Positions 11,740-24,700 of a DNA stretch of 64,000 nucleotides are shown piece after piece; position 1 is the stretch's first letter; each line of letters starts with the position of its first letter. The position numbers and the translations under genes were made by a program. The stretch spans positions 45,984,807-46,048,806 of the forward strand of contig CM076139.1 in the NCBI GenBank assembly GCA_038025085.1, in the 5' to 3' direction. The notes beneath the pieces were generated by a model. The model saw only the letters and a program-made list of their open reading frames with translations. It did no database searches and was not told the DNA's origin. Source of the DNA: Tetragonia tetragonoides. Lineage: Eukaryota > Streptophyta > Magnoliopsida > Caryophyllales > Aizoaceae.

Positions 11740-13564
11740 ATGGAAGACGATCAAGCTGCTGCATCTTCGTCTTTGGAAGGAGCCCAATTTGTGTCTAATG
11801 GAGAAGCTGGCGAATTGTTTGCTGTCAGTGGTGAGTGTCATTGCTGCCATTGTACAAATTTATAGTTGTCTTTTTTTTTACTAAAAAACTACCAATCTAC
11901 CATCATGCTGAAATCTGAATGCAAACATGACTTGACAAAAACATATTTTTTGTGCTTTCCCATTTTGCAGCTTCTTTTATGTTATTTTGTTTTATTTTAT
12001 TATAAATAAGGTAGATATTACCAAAAAAAACACATTACATTCCACTGCAAGACCAAATATAATAAGCCGTATTCTAGGAAGGGCCTATGATCAGTGTTGC
12101 ACGGAACGGGGTAAGGGTTGCAGAACGAGAATGGGGACAAAATTCGTAACTTCTGTAAATTGGGAACTTAGAGGGGTAGGCTTAGCGGGAACGATATGAT
12201 ACTTTGTGTGCTAGAAATTGTAGTTATTGGGGGCTCCATTCTTTCTTTAAATTAAATGTATTGCAGTGCTCGCCTTTGATGAGAAAAACAAGTAAAAAAA
12301 GATTGTAAGTTTGTACCACAGGAAATCACCATTTGACCAATGACCATAGCCCAATTACTTATACAGCATCGAAAGTGAAAAAACCCTTGCTGTTTCCCAC
12401 ACCCAAGTCCAAGCGCAGTCATTTTGAAGGGGGAAAAAACCTAGCTGTGTGGACGTATTGGTATTTCCTATTCAACCGCCAAAGAAAGAGAGAGATGATA
12501 CTGTCCAAGAAGGGCGGCCATAGTGATGAGTATTTTTCTGATGAAGCTGTGGAAGCTATTGTAGCACTTTTAGTTTCTGCTGATTATAAGTATTCCCTAG
12601 TCCTATCCTGTTTCACAATTTTTGATGTTGAATTACATAGAGTGCATCCAAAGTTGGAAGATGAGTTGTAGTCGGTCATGCAAAAGCGACTATTAAGTTA
12701 GTAATGATTGGTTTTCTTGCTTTCTGTTGGGACTCATTTTTATGGAAAGTAAGGACTTGGGTTTGCTTGCTACTTTCAGATCACCATGGAGATGGCTTAT
12801 CTAAAGATGGATCTTGTTGGGCTGATTCTGATGAGGAAGCAGACGGTGCATCTTACTTACATAGGGAATGGGAAAGGAGACGTGAGCAATTCTATAATGT
12901 ATGGGTCTAATATGAGCTTCCTGGTTTTGTTTGGACTGGTTTTCTCTGCCCCTCTGCTAATTACCTAAATATATCCTTTGATGACTTGCTAGACGGGATA
13001 TCGTGATGGTGTATCAGCCGGGAGAAATGATGCTGCCCAAGATGGTTTCAATCATGGCTTCAAGGATTCTGTAATGGTTGGGTACAGATGGGGCATTGTT
13101 AGAGGTGTCACCAGGTAAAGCAATAAGATGCCCATAATATGAAAGTACGGAAATGTGGTAATACTTGCAATGAACTACCTAGTGCTTTGAGTTTCTTAAA
13201 AGCTATATTTCTATTTTTTTTTTAAATGTTCTCCACATCTTTTTCTTTCTCCTATTGAAGTGCTTTAGCGCACCTCCCAAATGAGCTGAAGGTGAAACTA
13301 GTTGAATCGGATGAAATAAGGAGGGAGTTTTTGGACTTACATGGAGCCGTGGATTCTATTGGTACAGAAGATGCACTCAAGTTCTTCTATGATGATATCC
13401 AGAAAGTAAAATCAGCAGAGCAAAACAAAAGTGTTGAACCTGGTTCCTCTCTAACCCATCAAAGTAGTACGGAACATAGTGATCTGGAGAGTTACTTTGG
13501 AAAGCTTCAGTCACTCTTAGAAACATCTCCTGTGGTTGATGTGAGTGCACTGGGACTTGAATGA
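11740..13564 (+). CDS. YAE1-domain protein (Fe-S adaptor for ABCE1/Rli1)
   Basis: Exons are 11740-11830, 12780-12898, 12993-13114 and 13261-13564; the sum is 636 nt, 211 residues, with GT-AG borders throughout. The N-terminus is acidic and serine-rich (starts MEDDQAAASS). Exon 3 carries the deca-GX3 motif of the YAE1/LTO1 family: glycine at 72, 76, 80, 88, 92, 100, 104 and 108, all four residues apart, with Ala84 and Ser96 at the two other positions. In yeast and man, YAE1 with LTO1 delivers Rli1/ABCE1 to the cytosolic Fe-S targeting complex. The same role is inferred here in the cytosol. The C-terminal 100 residues (from about 113) are a helical tail I cannot assign. The start is the first ATG after the acceptor at 11737, so a 5' UTR intron is implied. 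Intron 1 (about 0.95 kb) holds a 112-codon open frame that is probably chance. Confidence 0.87.
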
Positions 13565-14670
13565 AAATAGGGCATTGTAGCAATATTTTCTTCTCTTTAT
13601 AATGTTCTAGGTGAAGTAGATTAGTTTCCAGCAGACTGGTATTAGGAAGAAAGCAAATATTAATACCATCACATCATTATGTAGATGTGCAATTAAACCA
13701 GAGAGATGTATTATACAATTTATGATTATATCAGCAATACCTTCATGGTAAAACTATTTTTTACTTTTCTTGTTGGATTTTTTCTGTTACTATTTCCAAT
13801 ATCAATTGCAACATCTTGAAACAACTGCCAGTATTTTTCTCCCACGAAACTAGGAAATTTATTACCATTAAATAATTGTTGTCTTCTTTGACCTTGGTGT
13901 GCCGTGTGCCGTGTGCTTGTGTCAAATGATAATTCTCTATTTGGACTTTAAGGCACTGAAACAACATAAAGCAGAACAAGGGTGTAAGCTTTTATTTGAG
14001 GTAAACCTGGGTGTAAGCTAGATACCAGGAATGAAGACTGGACATGAATGCTTCAATACTCATTCTCAAGACACAACACCAGCAAAGAACAAGCATACAT
14101 CAGAAATGTAGCTAAATTTGAAGTGGCTCAGTATGGTTGTTTATCAACACTCTAAGTGCTTTCTTCATCTTGCACTTAATGTTGATTAAATTATATGCCA
14201 GATGTTTAAAGGTTGAGTGATGAGGGGAAATAGAACAGTATATTAGTAGAATGAAATGATCATAAAAAAAAGAAAAAAGAGGAGGAACAGAAGAAAGAGG
14301 ATCCAGCCACACAAGAAACGAAAAGGTTTAGAGAAGCGCGGAGAGACAAAGCACATTCACACAAATTAGTCACAGCTTAAGTTATATTCAGCAAACGTAA
14401 ACTAGTATGTAGTCTTACAACATCATGGATGGGTAGATGTGATGACAGTAAGTTGTCAGATAAGATGTTCAGGACATAGATAGTTAAACTTAATGTTCTA
14501 TTTCACTCCTCGTTTTGCAACTCAGCAATTCATCTTCGAAACATTCATGACCTATGTAGTTCTTCTTCCTGGTAATCTTAATCTTTGAGAAGAGAGAAAA
14601 TCCACCTTTCAGGTATATGTAGCTTATAGTTTTATCTTGGCTGATGACATTTTCGGAATCCCTCGATTTG
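13565..14670. other. Convergent intergenic region
   Basis: The YAE1-domain gene (+) and the calmodulin-binding gene (-) end towards each other here. The stretch should hold both 3' UTRs. I see no further gene. Confidence 0.5.
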
Positions 14671-17630
14671 CTAGCTCAAATGTCTGAGCTGCTGCTTCTT
14701 ATTTGCTGGATTCTGAAGGCAATAAATGCGTGGAATAGATGCATCAGAAACAAACTGGAGGAATATTTTGGTAACTGATCATGAAAGGTTTATACCAAAC
14801 ATAAGCAAAACAAATGTGTAAGCAGGTGTTCGATATTTACCTTCTTCAGAGTGGATTTAGCTGCAAGCTTGATGGGTCTTGCACGGGCAAAACCTGATGA
14901 ATTTCTCCTCTGATGGGGTTCGCACTTGGATATTGGGGCAACAGTTTCAAAAGCTTCAACTAGTAGAGCCACCTTCCTCTTTCTCGCTGGAGCGAGCTGG
15001 TTGACAGTCTTCCGCAGTGCGTAGTCAAGCATCCACTCCTCTGCGTTTCTCCTTTCATCCTGCTCTTGGTGCCTAAGATCAACCTTTTCTGCTTCTGGGT
15101 CAAGTTTAATGGGTAGAAAGTTTGGTTCTCGTGGGTTAAATTCCCTGGTCTCCTCACTTCCCTCTTCCGCCTTCTTGCTTCTCGTTGATCTCTTTAATTT
15201 ATTGTAGCTATCAAGAAACTCTTCATTGGAATTAGTTCCTCTCTGGGAGAACATACCATCCTTCTTCCAGCCTGTTTTATTTTTTATGACTGGAGAGGTA
15301 TCTAATTCTTCTGGTTTGCTAATTTCTTCCACTTCCGGTGCTTTTACTGCTAGAACTGGGTTCTCATTTGACTGAAGATTGACAATACTTGAATCATTTT
15401 GTTCTGCAGTATTTGTTGAGTTTGCAGTGACGAACTTGTTAGCTTCATTCTGTTTCTGTTCCTCTATGAAGCCATCATCGGCAACATTTTCCAGAGAAAA
15501 GTTTCCATCATCAGGTTGCTGGCAGTCTGCAAATATGCTGAAGCTTGCGTCTGTGTCATTCCCTGCTTCCATCTGGTCGAGTTCCGCTTGATTATTGGCA
15601 TCAATGTGAGAAGTTTCTTTCATTGAGCTGAAAGTTTCCACATCTTCAATCTTTGGCAGCGTGTCTTTATTTGTGTCCTCAGTTGTTTCGCTTTCATCCA
15701 TCTCAATTCCTGCGTCATTTTCTTCTCTAATTTCTCCGCATGAGTAGTTGTCTTTCTTTGCTTCATCACCATCTGTTTCAGCTGGGTCCTGGTTAGAATC
15801 AAGGTTTGCATTTTCCACTTCTATGATCTCCTCAACGGGTTCAGAGAAAAAACTGCATTGCTCAGATTTAACTTCTAAATTTTCATCCACTTCAACGGAA
15901 TTGTTTTTGTTATCCTTTTCCTTGATCATAAAGAGCTCTTCGATTTGTTCATCACCTGCATTAAAAGTACTTAATGTCAAAGCTACAATCACCTGTGCCC
16001 CATCGACCATCGTTCATATTAACTGTTTGACAAATAATTAGATGACTTATCTAGCTCTTTGTGGCCTAAGGCTGGTGGGGCTTTTAGAAGCTATTTAACT
16101 TCTGTTACGCAGAGAAATTGGGCTACTGTGTAACTAATATTTGGGTGGACAGCTTGCCCTCTCTTACTGTTTTAGCAGCGATATTGATACAACTTTCTTT
16201 TATCTAAACATTGATGTATCCTGAGTGTTCATAACTATCTGAATAAGTGGGACTTCGTAATTACCTGTCTGAGTGGACTCACTGTCTGGTATAGAATCGA
16301 CATCAAAAAAACGTTGCCACTCTGTGATTTCTTCTTGACAATATGATGTCAACTTGTCCCCTAGGAGTTCCTTAAAGTAGCTGCTAACATTGCCGTCTGG
16401 CTTGATATCAGATTCATCTTGATCATCACCGTTATCCCCCTGGGCTGAAAGGTCGTCCATGTTGTCAAGGTACGCCACAGAAATCTGGCCTTCTTCCCAC
16501 TCCATATCTGAGTTTTCACCGAAAAATTCATCCAAACTAATACTGGTTGAGTTATCCACCTCCAGGTCACTCCCGTCGTAAGCACACTGGGACGATATTT
16601 GATCTTGAACAGGTGCTAGTGAACCATCTTCAGAGCTGAAGTTCATGTTCAATGAAATAGTAGCTTCACTTTGATCAAGACCATCCTGGAAATCAGTTGA
16701 GAATGGATCTTCTGATAAACTTTCTGAAACCTGAACAGAATCAGGTTCCATTGTCACGTCCTCGTTTGCTTCAGCAACCTCTCTTCCTGGAGCATAAATT
16801 TCGACGAAGAATTCCTCGTTTTGATCTTCTGGCATCATAGGTATGCTCTCTGACGGCTTTACTTTACGAGGAGAAGAGATTTCTGGCTTAACAACCTTCT
16901 GTGTTTTCAGCACCCTCCTCCTTGAAGACAAGAAGAACTTCAAGGGAGGAGCAGGAGTATGATGATGACCATTAAGGGAGCAATAGCTATAAGGACAGAC
17001 CTTCATAACCGAGGTTCCTTCAGCTTCTGTTGCCCCAGGATGAAGTGTAAGATAAGAGGGGAACTTTGAATCTTTAAGTGTTGATGAACATGTCGCTTTT
17101 TGCACATCAATATTGTCACACAATATTACCTTTGAGCATCTATTTCCTCCTGTTCTTGTATGCTTAAAGCTAGGAGCCTTTGTTAATGTCCTCACTTTCT
17201 TAAAACTAGATACTTTGCTTAAACTTTTTGCTACCTTATGAAGTATTGAGGAGCTTGAAATGGTTACCTTTTTCGGCTCCTTTCTTGCCTCAGAACTGCT
17301 TGTACTCTTCATGTAATTTGGTGAGGCATAAGAGGACTTACATGATGATGGTTTTTTGGGGCTTGGTGTGTTTGTTGGTGTCAAAAGAGGAGGTGGCTTT
17401 CCCGGCTGCTGAGGCGGTTGACGGGTTTTTGGCGAAACCCGGCCGCTAACCTCAAGCTCAGGCCGCTTGATCGACCCAGATTTCTTCATCTTCTTGGTCT
17501 TCAAATCAGCTGCTCCTTTGCCCTTACCATCATGGCTTTGGAGTGATGGTTTTATGTTATGACTTTGCCTTTTCTCTGTTTTAAGGCTATTTTCTAGGAT
17601 ACCAAGCTTGTTTGGCACCTTTTTCTGCAC
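14671..17630 (-). CDS. Plant calmodulin-binding protein (CaM-binding domain family)
   Basis: Exons on the minus strand are 17630-16265, 15955-14841 and 14712-14671, about 840 codons in one frame with consistent phases. The N-terminal third is basic and Ser/Pro/Lys-rich, with the family motif KVCPYSYCSLNGHHH and then APPLKFFLSSRRR. The middle is long and acidic. Near the C-terminus EEWMLDYALRKTVNQLAP followed by ARKRKVALLVEAFETV is the plant calmodulin-binding domain, an amphipathic basic helix. It resembles the Arabidopsis calmodulin-binding protein-related gene AT2G38800 (from memory). Such proteins are Ca2+/calmodulin effectors of uncertain biochemical role. Oddity: relatives begin MVQRKVP, but here the matching codons read ATT GTG CAG (I-V-Q), with no in-frame ATG before the upstream stop. 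17630 marks the GTG codon, not a proven start. The true start may be an unseen upstream exon spliced at the ...TTGTTCAG or ...TTGTGCAG acceptor, a non-ATG codon, or a later Met. Confidence 0.88.
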
Positions 17631-17949
17631 AATTTGTTTCTGAACAAAAACCTGGTTTGTGGGTTTTCCCTCCCTTACCTTAAGGAATGGAAAATTCAGT
17701 CCATGGAGAATGAAATTGCAAGGGAAGAGAAGGTGGGTATTTTTCTTGCAACTTCAACAACTAAGAGATGCTTTCCACTTGTTTGTTTAGTATTTTAGTT
17801 TTATGCAGCGGGTGGCTTTTTTTGTCTTCATTTCAACTGCTTTTTGATATGCCTTATTAGGTGTCAATTTTGAATAAGACTTAAGATAAGGAGCGTGATG
17901 CTGAACATCACTGATTTCAGTTGAGCATGAGTATTTCATAAACCAATGG

Positions 17950-18115
17950 CCGTGATTGAGTGGCAGTGACTCATCTACTATTAATCAATGATTCGAATCT
18001 CGACTTGAAGATAGAGCTGTCAAATACCTTGGCTAGCTGTCTCACTCTTGAGACACAAGTCAGTACGGGAAAATAGTTATTGTAGTCAACCGTGAATACG
18101 CCTGGGGTGAACCAA
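17950..18115 (+). mobile_element. SINE-like remnant
   Basis: A pol III A-box-like word ('gagtggcagtgactc') is followed about 35 bases later by a B-box-like word, GATTCGAATCTC. This is the arrangement of tRNA-derived SINEs. No target duplication was found. Confidence 0.4.
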
Positions 18116-19649
18116 AATACAAAATTCATATTTTGGTTTGAATATTATTTTCATGACATTACAAAAAGTAATTGGAAAAAGTTCCATGTATTGGGCCATT
18201 TGGGGTACCTTTGCCTTTTATAAATGGTCGGAAAGTGGAAAGTATGGAAAGTTGTGGTGGTAATGGTGCTTTGTGTGAAATATGAGGATCCATTATTACC
18301 ACGGATTTTCCCTCAACTAACCTTTGTTCCTTTGGGAAACAAAAATTCAATTTGATGATGATGTTTGCTTTGTTTTATGCTCCAAGTTAGCTCTTGTTGC
18401 TGGTTTTCTTACCCATCCAAATTAAGGATATCCCCCTCTAGTTTTGTTATGGTTAGTCTTCCTGTCAAATGTCAATAAACTTGTATACAATGATATGTTT
18501 ATGATCTATGAAGTACGGACACTTTGAATGGGTGTTGTGTCGTGTGTCCGACATTCGGATACGACACTGACACACGGGCACCCAAACATGATATTTATAG
18601 GGTCTTTTTTTCCTTTGATTATCATTTTTGTCAATCTTCATGTCCAAACACCTAATTTATGATAAAGTTTTATTGGGATGTTAGTAGAAAACTCTTATAA
18701 GTTTCAGATACACAATTTTAGTTTTCCTTTTGGCGATTAAAAAAATAAACACCGACAATTTTAATCTATGACGATAATCAAGAATTTCAGTGGTGGTGGT
18801 GGTCAAATTACTACATAAAGATAATGCCGACTTATTGTTAATATAAATTAAATAAAAACGTGTTTTTAAGCTAAAGTTCCTCTTCAAATGTGGATGTGGG
18901 CTTTTGGTTGTGTATGAGCATCCAATGTGCGTGGTTAATAGTTTTCCTGGTATCAAAATTTCAGTAGTAATTGTGTAGAGCACGTGAGGGCCCGCACGTG
19001 TTTCATCCCTCATCATTCGATTGCAATGCGTCAAACTCTAGAAAGAAAAACAAAGAAATCTGTTAAGTGGTGGAATACCAGAAGGTCAGTTGTGGAACAT
19101 AAGTAGGTTAGTGTTAGAGGTATGGATTTTTTACTTCTTTCTCTCGAACTTAATCAGGGTTAGTCGGATATCATCAACTAAAGCTCGAACTATAATTTTA
19201 AAATTCCGCAAGAACTAGCTAAGTTTAAAATGACATGTGAAGTTCAAACTCATTATACTTTTCAATACGTCTTTTATTTATTTTTTTCCGTTTACGATCA
19301 AGGATATTCAGCATTGACCACGGTGACTATTTTCCCGTGCTGAATAATGATAAGTTTTATCATGATTCATAAGTTATACATATTAGACCTACTAGTGCTA
19401 CTCTACTAGACAAATTATTAGGTAATTAGAACAAACTCATAAATTGTAACTCATATCAATAATGCAATAACAAATCAGCTAATAAACATATGATTGAGTA
19501 TTAGAAATTAACTTATAAATTATAATTGGAGATTACAGCCAAGGTGTTATCTGAAAGAGCAGAATCATCTGACATTCTGTAGTGTATAAACGCAAGTGTA
19601 CAAAACCAAGAATTCAGGTGGTTGATTTGGCCAAAAAAGACAGAGAAGA

Positions 19650-19760
19650 GGATGAGGTGGGAGCTCAAGTGGCAAGAGCTCCACCCTTATGATTCAGTGG
19701 CAATTGTTCAAATCCTTATTTATGTAGGGTGAATAAAAAACTCCTCTACCTTTTTTTGCA
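19650..19760 (+). mobile_element. SINE-like remnant
   Basis: GAGCTCAAGTGGCAAGAGCTC resembles a tRNA D-arm (A box), and TTGTTCAAATCC resembles a B box about 45 bases later. The segment then runs into a T-rich end. Boundaries are approximate. Confidence 0.42.
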
Positions 19761-20914
19761 GGGAGGGTTTTTTTCTATGTTTGAGCTCATCAGCCCATTA
19801 AAGATGAGTTAGCTTGCCCGACGTATATAGTTTGCGGGCTATTACATACGTCCTTGAAGAAAAAGGAAAAAAAAAAAGGACGGCATAAAAGTGGGCAGGA
19901 TAAGGGGCCCACATGGAGCCTTTGTTTGTGTTTTGAAGGTGAGAATTTCTCACACGCTCTAATGTCAGACTCAGATATCATATCCCTGAGCTTATGAAAC
20001 TCAAACAAAAGGAGAGAACTTGTCATGCCATATATGTCAAAAGGTAATAAGCTAAATAGCTAATGGTAATCAATGGGTCCATATAAATAGAATGTTTGTC
20101 CTCCACTTTGACGTATAACTGATTATGGAGGGCCATAATAGGTATATGATATGTCGCTAATGTATACTCTATACGTATAGAATTTAACTTTTTTGTTTTC
20201 GCACTGATGATGTTATGTAAAATCGGTTCATACTAAAATGATAAAACAAACGTAACACCTTTTATACAAAATGAAATATTTATTTGATACTTTTGGGTGT
20301 TCATGACCCAAACGTATCAAATGAAATATTAAGTTTTTTATACATTTTTAATTAAGAAAAAGGAAAAGAAAACAATGCATGTGAAAGGACAAGAATAGTT
20401 GTCCAGTTTAACTAATTAAACAAACTAATCATACTTGAATAATTAAGAATTACTAGGAGTAATACTATTAGATCATGAAGATTAAATAAATAGTTTTGCC
20501 AACTGTTTTTCTTAAAAAAAGGATGAAAATGGGGTAAATGGCTTTGTTAAAGCTAAGCCCTGTGGCCTCCATTTCTGGATCATGGAGTCACGGGGGAAGA
20601 AAATCATCATGGCAACGATCTGCTTTTTGTTTCATACACACCCCAATAATTGAGCTACAACTCCCCTAATTTCCCTTTCATCATATTTTTTAATTATAAG
20701 CAAAGCCAATAATTTCATTTTTATATATTAACACTGTTGATTTTCCCCCTTAATTAGGTTTTATGTCCAAAGTATGATAATAGTGGGTTGTACACTTGCA
20801 AGTTGTAGTTGTGTTTTTCCTCCTTTTATTTTACTGCACAGTGCACACAATTGACTTTCTATTAGTTTCTAACGTTTTGGGTACAAAGAAAAATAATAAA
20901 GGCCCTCTTTCTTT

Positions 20915-21105
20915 TTCTTTTTTTTTTTTTTTTTTTTGGGTGCGAAAACAAAGTTTCCTTTGGGCTTTGGGGGGTGACCAGTCCCCATGCTTTATGGTCA
21001 GGGAAATGTAGTGGAAATATAGGCTAGTGGGATTTGATCTTAGACCAATTTGAATCAATCTCACTAAACCAGGGTTTGCCGGGTAAATAATGTTTCTTTT
21101 CGAAT
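20915..21105 (-). mobile_element. SINE-like remnant, minus strand
   Basis: On the minus strand 'ggtttagtgagattgattc' and then GATCAAATCCCAC resemble A and B boxes. A T run at about 20,918-20,937 on the plus strand would be the poly(A) tail. No target duplication was found. Confidence 0.4.
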
Positions 21106-21792
21106 GAGAAAAATAGCCGAATAATACGAAATGTGAGCAACTCCAATTCACCCCGTTTCGGCTAATTAAATTGACATCTCAAAGGGGAACGTTTAGTCCA
21201 CTCCCTTTTGCTATCCCGTTCCATTTACCAAATTTGGTTATTTCTAATTAACTTTATAATAAGGAAAATAAATTGTGACTACTCTGACTAGTCAATCCGG
21301 GTTTGAACATTCTCCATATTGTGGTTCCCCCGTTTGATCTCGGGTTGAGTTACAGGGACATCTTAGCGATTGCCTTCACAAATTAAAACGCGCGCATTTA
21401 TCTAGACTTGTTCTTGGCCACAGGAACCTCATAAGAGGTAGTTAATTCAAAAGACAATACTAAAACAATCCCGGAAAAGAAAAAGACAATAGACAATATG
21501 TTAAAAAAGAAAGAAAAGAAAGCTCATAATCGTATATGGACAATAGTTTTTTTGCTCGTCAAAAAAGGGGTGAAAGTGAATGGCGATCGAGACTCGCCGC
21601 TATATCATGTTCGGACTCTCGTGTTCAACCGCGAACATATCAAACTAACTGAACAACCAGTGCATAGACAATACTTGGTGAACCATATACTTCATAAGTA
21701 ATAACTGTTCTTACAACATGATACAAGATAGAATGAGATGTACTTGAAAAGGATAATGGAGCCTTCTTTTGGCAAGAAAGTTGAATAAAACT

Positions 21793-24700
21793 TTACATTC
21801 CCTTACGTGATGCAATGAGCAGCACGAGTAGAATGGGGGAAGCGAGGAAAACAATATATGGGAGAGCTTCACTGAGGGTACCTTCCTCACCTTCACTCTC
21901 TCCTGAATTATAATTACCTTTATCCTCAACAAATGCTTCAAAATACTTCTGGTAACCTGAATTTCTGCGAGGCGCAGTTGATCTAGTAACCTTCATCATT
22001 TCCATGGCCTGCCAACATCATGCATTGAAATGAGTTCTAAATGTTAACAATCCATTTAAGGATGAACATTGCGTTAACAATCTTTAAAAAAAATGTTTAA
22101 AGACAATCACTGAATTCAAGTATCCATCGACAACATTTCACACCAACGGTCCTTCGATTCACATAGGAATTCCTACAGGAAGTTGTGCTTCCTATGAATT
22201 CAATTCCCTTAGGACTATGGGAAATGCCTAAACTTTGGTTGGTTGACAACAAGGGTGGGTTAATCATAACAACTACAAATGCTTAATAATACTGGTTACC
22301 CACATGAAAAGCAACTTTCCACATTCTATGGGAAGTAGACCAGCACGATTTACTTTGGCATTTGCCTAATCCAATTGCTTTTACAGTCCTATCAAACTAT
22401 GCTCACCTTTCTAGGTGCATAATATCAAGGACCAAAGCACTCTTTTACTGATATGCATCAAATTCATTCAAGAATCACCTAACATTTCTAACAGGCAGTA
22501 GCAGATTAAAATTTGTAATTTGGAATAAAGATCATAAGAAAAGTAGACAGCCACCACTTTGCTTGTTCTCTCAAAGGGCTGATAAGAACCCCTTAATGCA
22601 TCCTGGATTGAGTTAGGGCCTTAATGGTGGTGTGCTGTAACCATGAGGCAACCGCCAATATTGGAATTACAATGTCGGAGCTCTACCACTGAGCTCTTAC
22701 TTGTTTCCTCTACAACCACCCATTTTGGAATTACAACAATCCATTATATTTCCATTGAGTTAGCCTTGAATGCCAAAAGGGCTGGCCATAATCTACTGCA
22801 CATAGTAATTCTGTTTTGAAAAGTGGCGTAGGCTAACACTGCAGGGCCTGCAGGCAAAAAAGGACATCAGGAGTACTCATCTTAAAAATGATACTCATCC
22901 GAAATCTACTCTTGTACTTGCTTGGAGATATAGCATCTTTGAACTTTTTCTTTCTCATAGGGTACGGACTACGGAGGGCCCTTTATGTCAGGGCCCAACC
23001 CAACAGTAAGAGGAAGGAACTTGAGAGGAGGGGGTGGAGAAATAGCATCTTTGCACTTGCTTAGACCTATGTTACAATTTCAGCAGAGACCGTAGAACAC
23101 AGACATGACGCATATTAACATCATAGAATGTTGCATCTTACCTGAAAGCTAAACATGAACTGTCTTGCCTTTTTGCTCACTTGAGCATTAGGGTGTGACT
23201 GAAGCTTCTCATACATCGCCCGAGCTTCTTCAGCCCTGCAAGCAAGCCAAGATAACTAAGAATAACACTTGGGTGTTGGAAGACTGCCACATAAGTAACA
23301 GGATAGTATTTGGACAACTTGTATCACATCAAAGTCCATAAATCACCACCAGAAGGAATCCCATACTTCATGATCTGGGGCCTACAAATCCTCCACCCTA
23401 ATTTTTTCTTTTTTGGTAATTATCCTCCACCCTAAACTTACTTGTGCTTCACCAGAGTTGTCAAAGCTGAAGCGTAATTGACAGGAGCCACAAGTCACAA
23501 CCACAATTGCAGCAATAACTTATGTCTCCTCCAAGAAACTCTGGCTCAGCCCAATGTTATCTCGTTTCTGTAGGCATCATGTTTAAGTAATCGCCTCGAG
23601 TGAAGGATGGAATAAGAAATTCGCACGAAATAAAGGATGGAATAAGAAATTCGCACAAAATAAAGGAAAATGCAATTAAAGTGCAGGGAGGAGTATTGTT
23701 ACTATTGTTCACCGTCATATTTTTTATGTAACAACAAGCCGTCATATCCTGAATGCATATATCAAATTGGTCCAATGTCAAGAATCTTTGCAACCCAGAA
23801 AGGGAAACAGAATAAAATATCTTAACTGTGTGCATTTTAAGATGATTAGCTTTACTTCCTTGCACAGATCCTAAAGAATCAAAAGCTGAATACAAAATTG
23901 AGGAACCAAATGCTGGGGGATATATGATGTTTAAGGCCAATATGTATCACTTTTTGACTTGAGGAACTGCAACACTCGGACACATTGTGAGGGGTAAAAT
24001 TGCACACAACTGCTCAATTTTCGCCCATGTAAAGATGATTACATCGGATAGTGTAACGCATTATACTTTTCTCATCTCTCTCCTCACCTTCCTCTCTTGC
24101 CCACCTCTGCTCACTAAAATGATTATGTTCCATTACTACCTGGTAAACGCCACCTCAGAGTTATCTAAATTGCCAAGAAGATCCTTAATTTAGTTCTATT
24201 AGTCCTTTTTCCATGCAAGCAGGTTTAAAAAGCACCAGCTGCTCACATGAATGCCCACAGGTTACAGGTAGCACCTGAACAAGGCTATTCTGGAATAGTA
24301 TCCCATTAATACTTATGAAGTACATGCCCAACATATTCATTACATCACACTAAGGTACAGAATCTACACGGAGACAAACAGCCATGAAAGTGGTAGGCCC
24401 ACAACAGTTAGATTATTAGGCAATCCTATAAAAATTGGCATCAAGAATGTATGCATCAACAGCACATAAGACTAATTGCTTTGTCAGACATGTATGCTAT
24501 CAGCATAGGAACAGATCTTACGACTCACAAGAGCTTACCTAGTAAGTGAATCTTGACAAATTGACCATTGTATAGCAGCTAAACCATGAAGCTCAGTCTG
24601 CAAACAAGAAAACAATTAAACCAACAAGCTTGAGACAGGAATATATACTCTGTATTGGACTTCCTATCATATTCAACATAAGTAACAAACTTTGACATTT

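Larger units (their letters stand above)
17650..21792. other. Intergenic with SINE-like pieces
   Basis: No gene is visible over about 4 kb. Three tRNA-like segments (about 17,950-18,010, 19,655-19,740 and 20,915-21,100) look like SINE remnants. The remainder is AT-rich. Frames of 60-117 codons here have no recognisable domain. Confidence 0.45.

Noticed and set aside
12333..12671. 112-codon open frame in intron 1 of the YAE1-domain gene
   Set aside because: No recognisable domain, and the neighbouring exons splice around it with consistent phase. Possibly a transposon scrap, but not supportable.
18681..19034. 117-codon minus-strand frame between genes
   Set aside because: Low-complexity composition, no domain and no splice or promoter context.
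22600..22700. tRNA-like word GAGCTCAGTGGTAGAGCTC on the minus strand
   Set aside because: A good D-arm word, but no convincing B box at the right distance and no flanking duplication; not enough for a tRNA or SINE call.
23557..23940. 127-codon minus-strand frame
   Set aside because: Lies within an intron of the TPR-like gene and contains a recent 30-bp tandem duplication; no domain.
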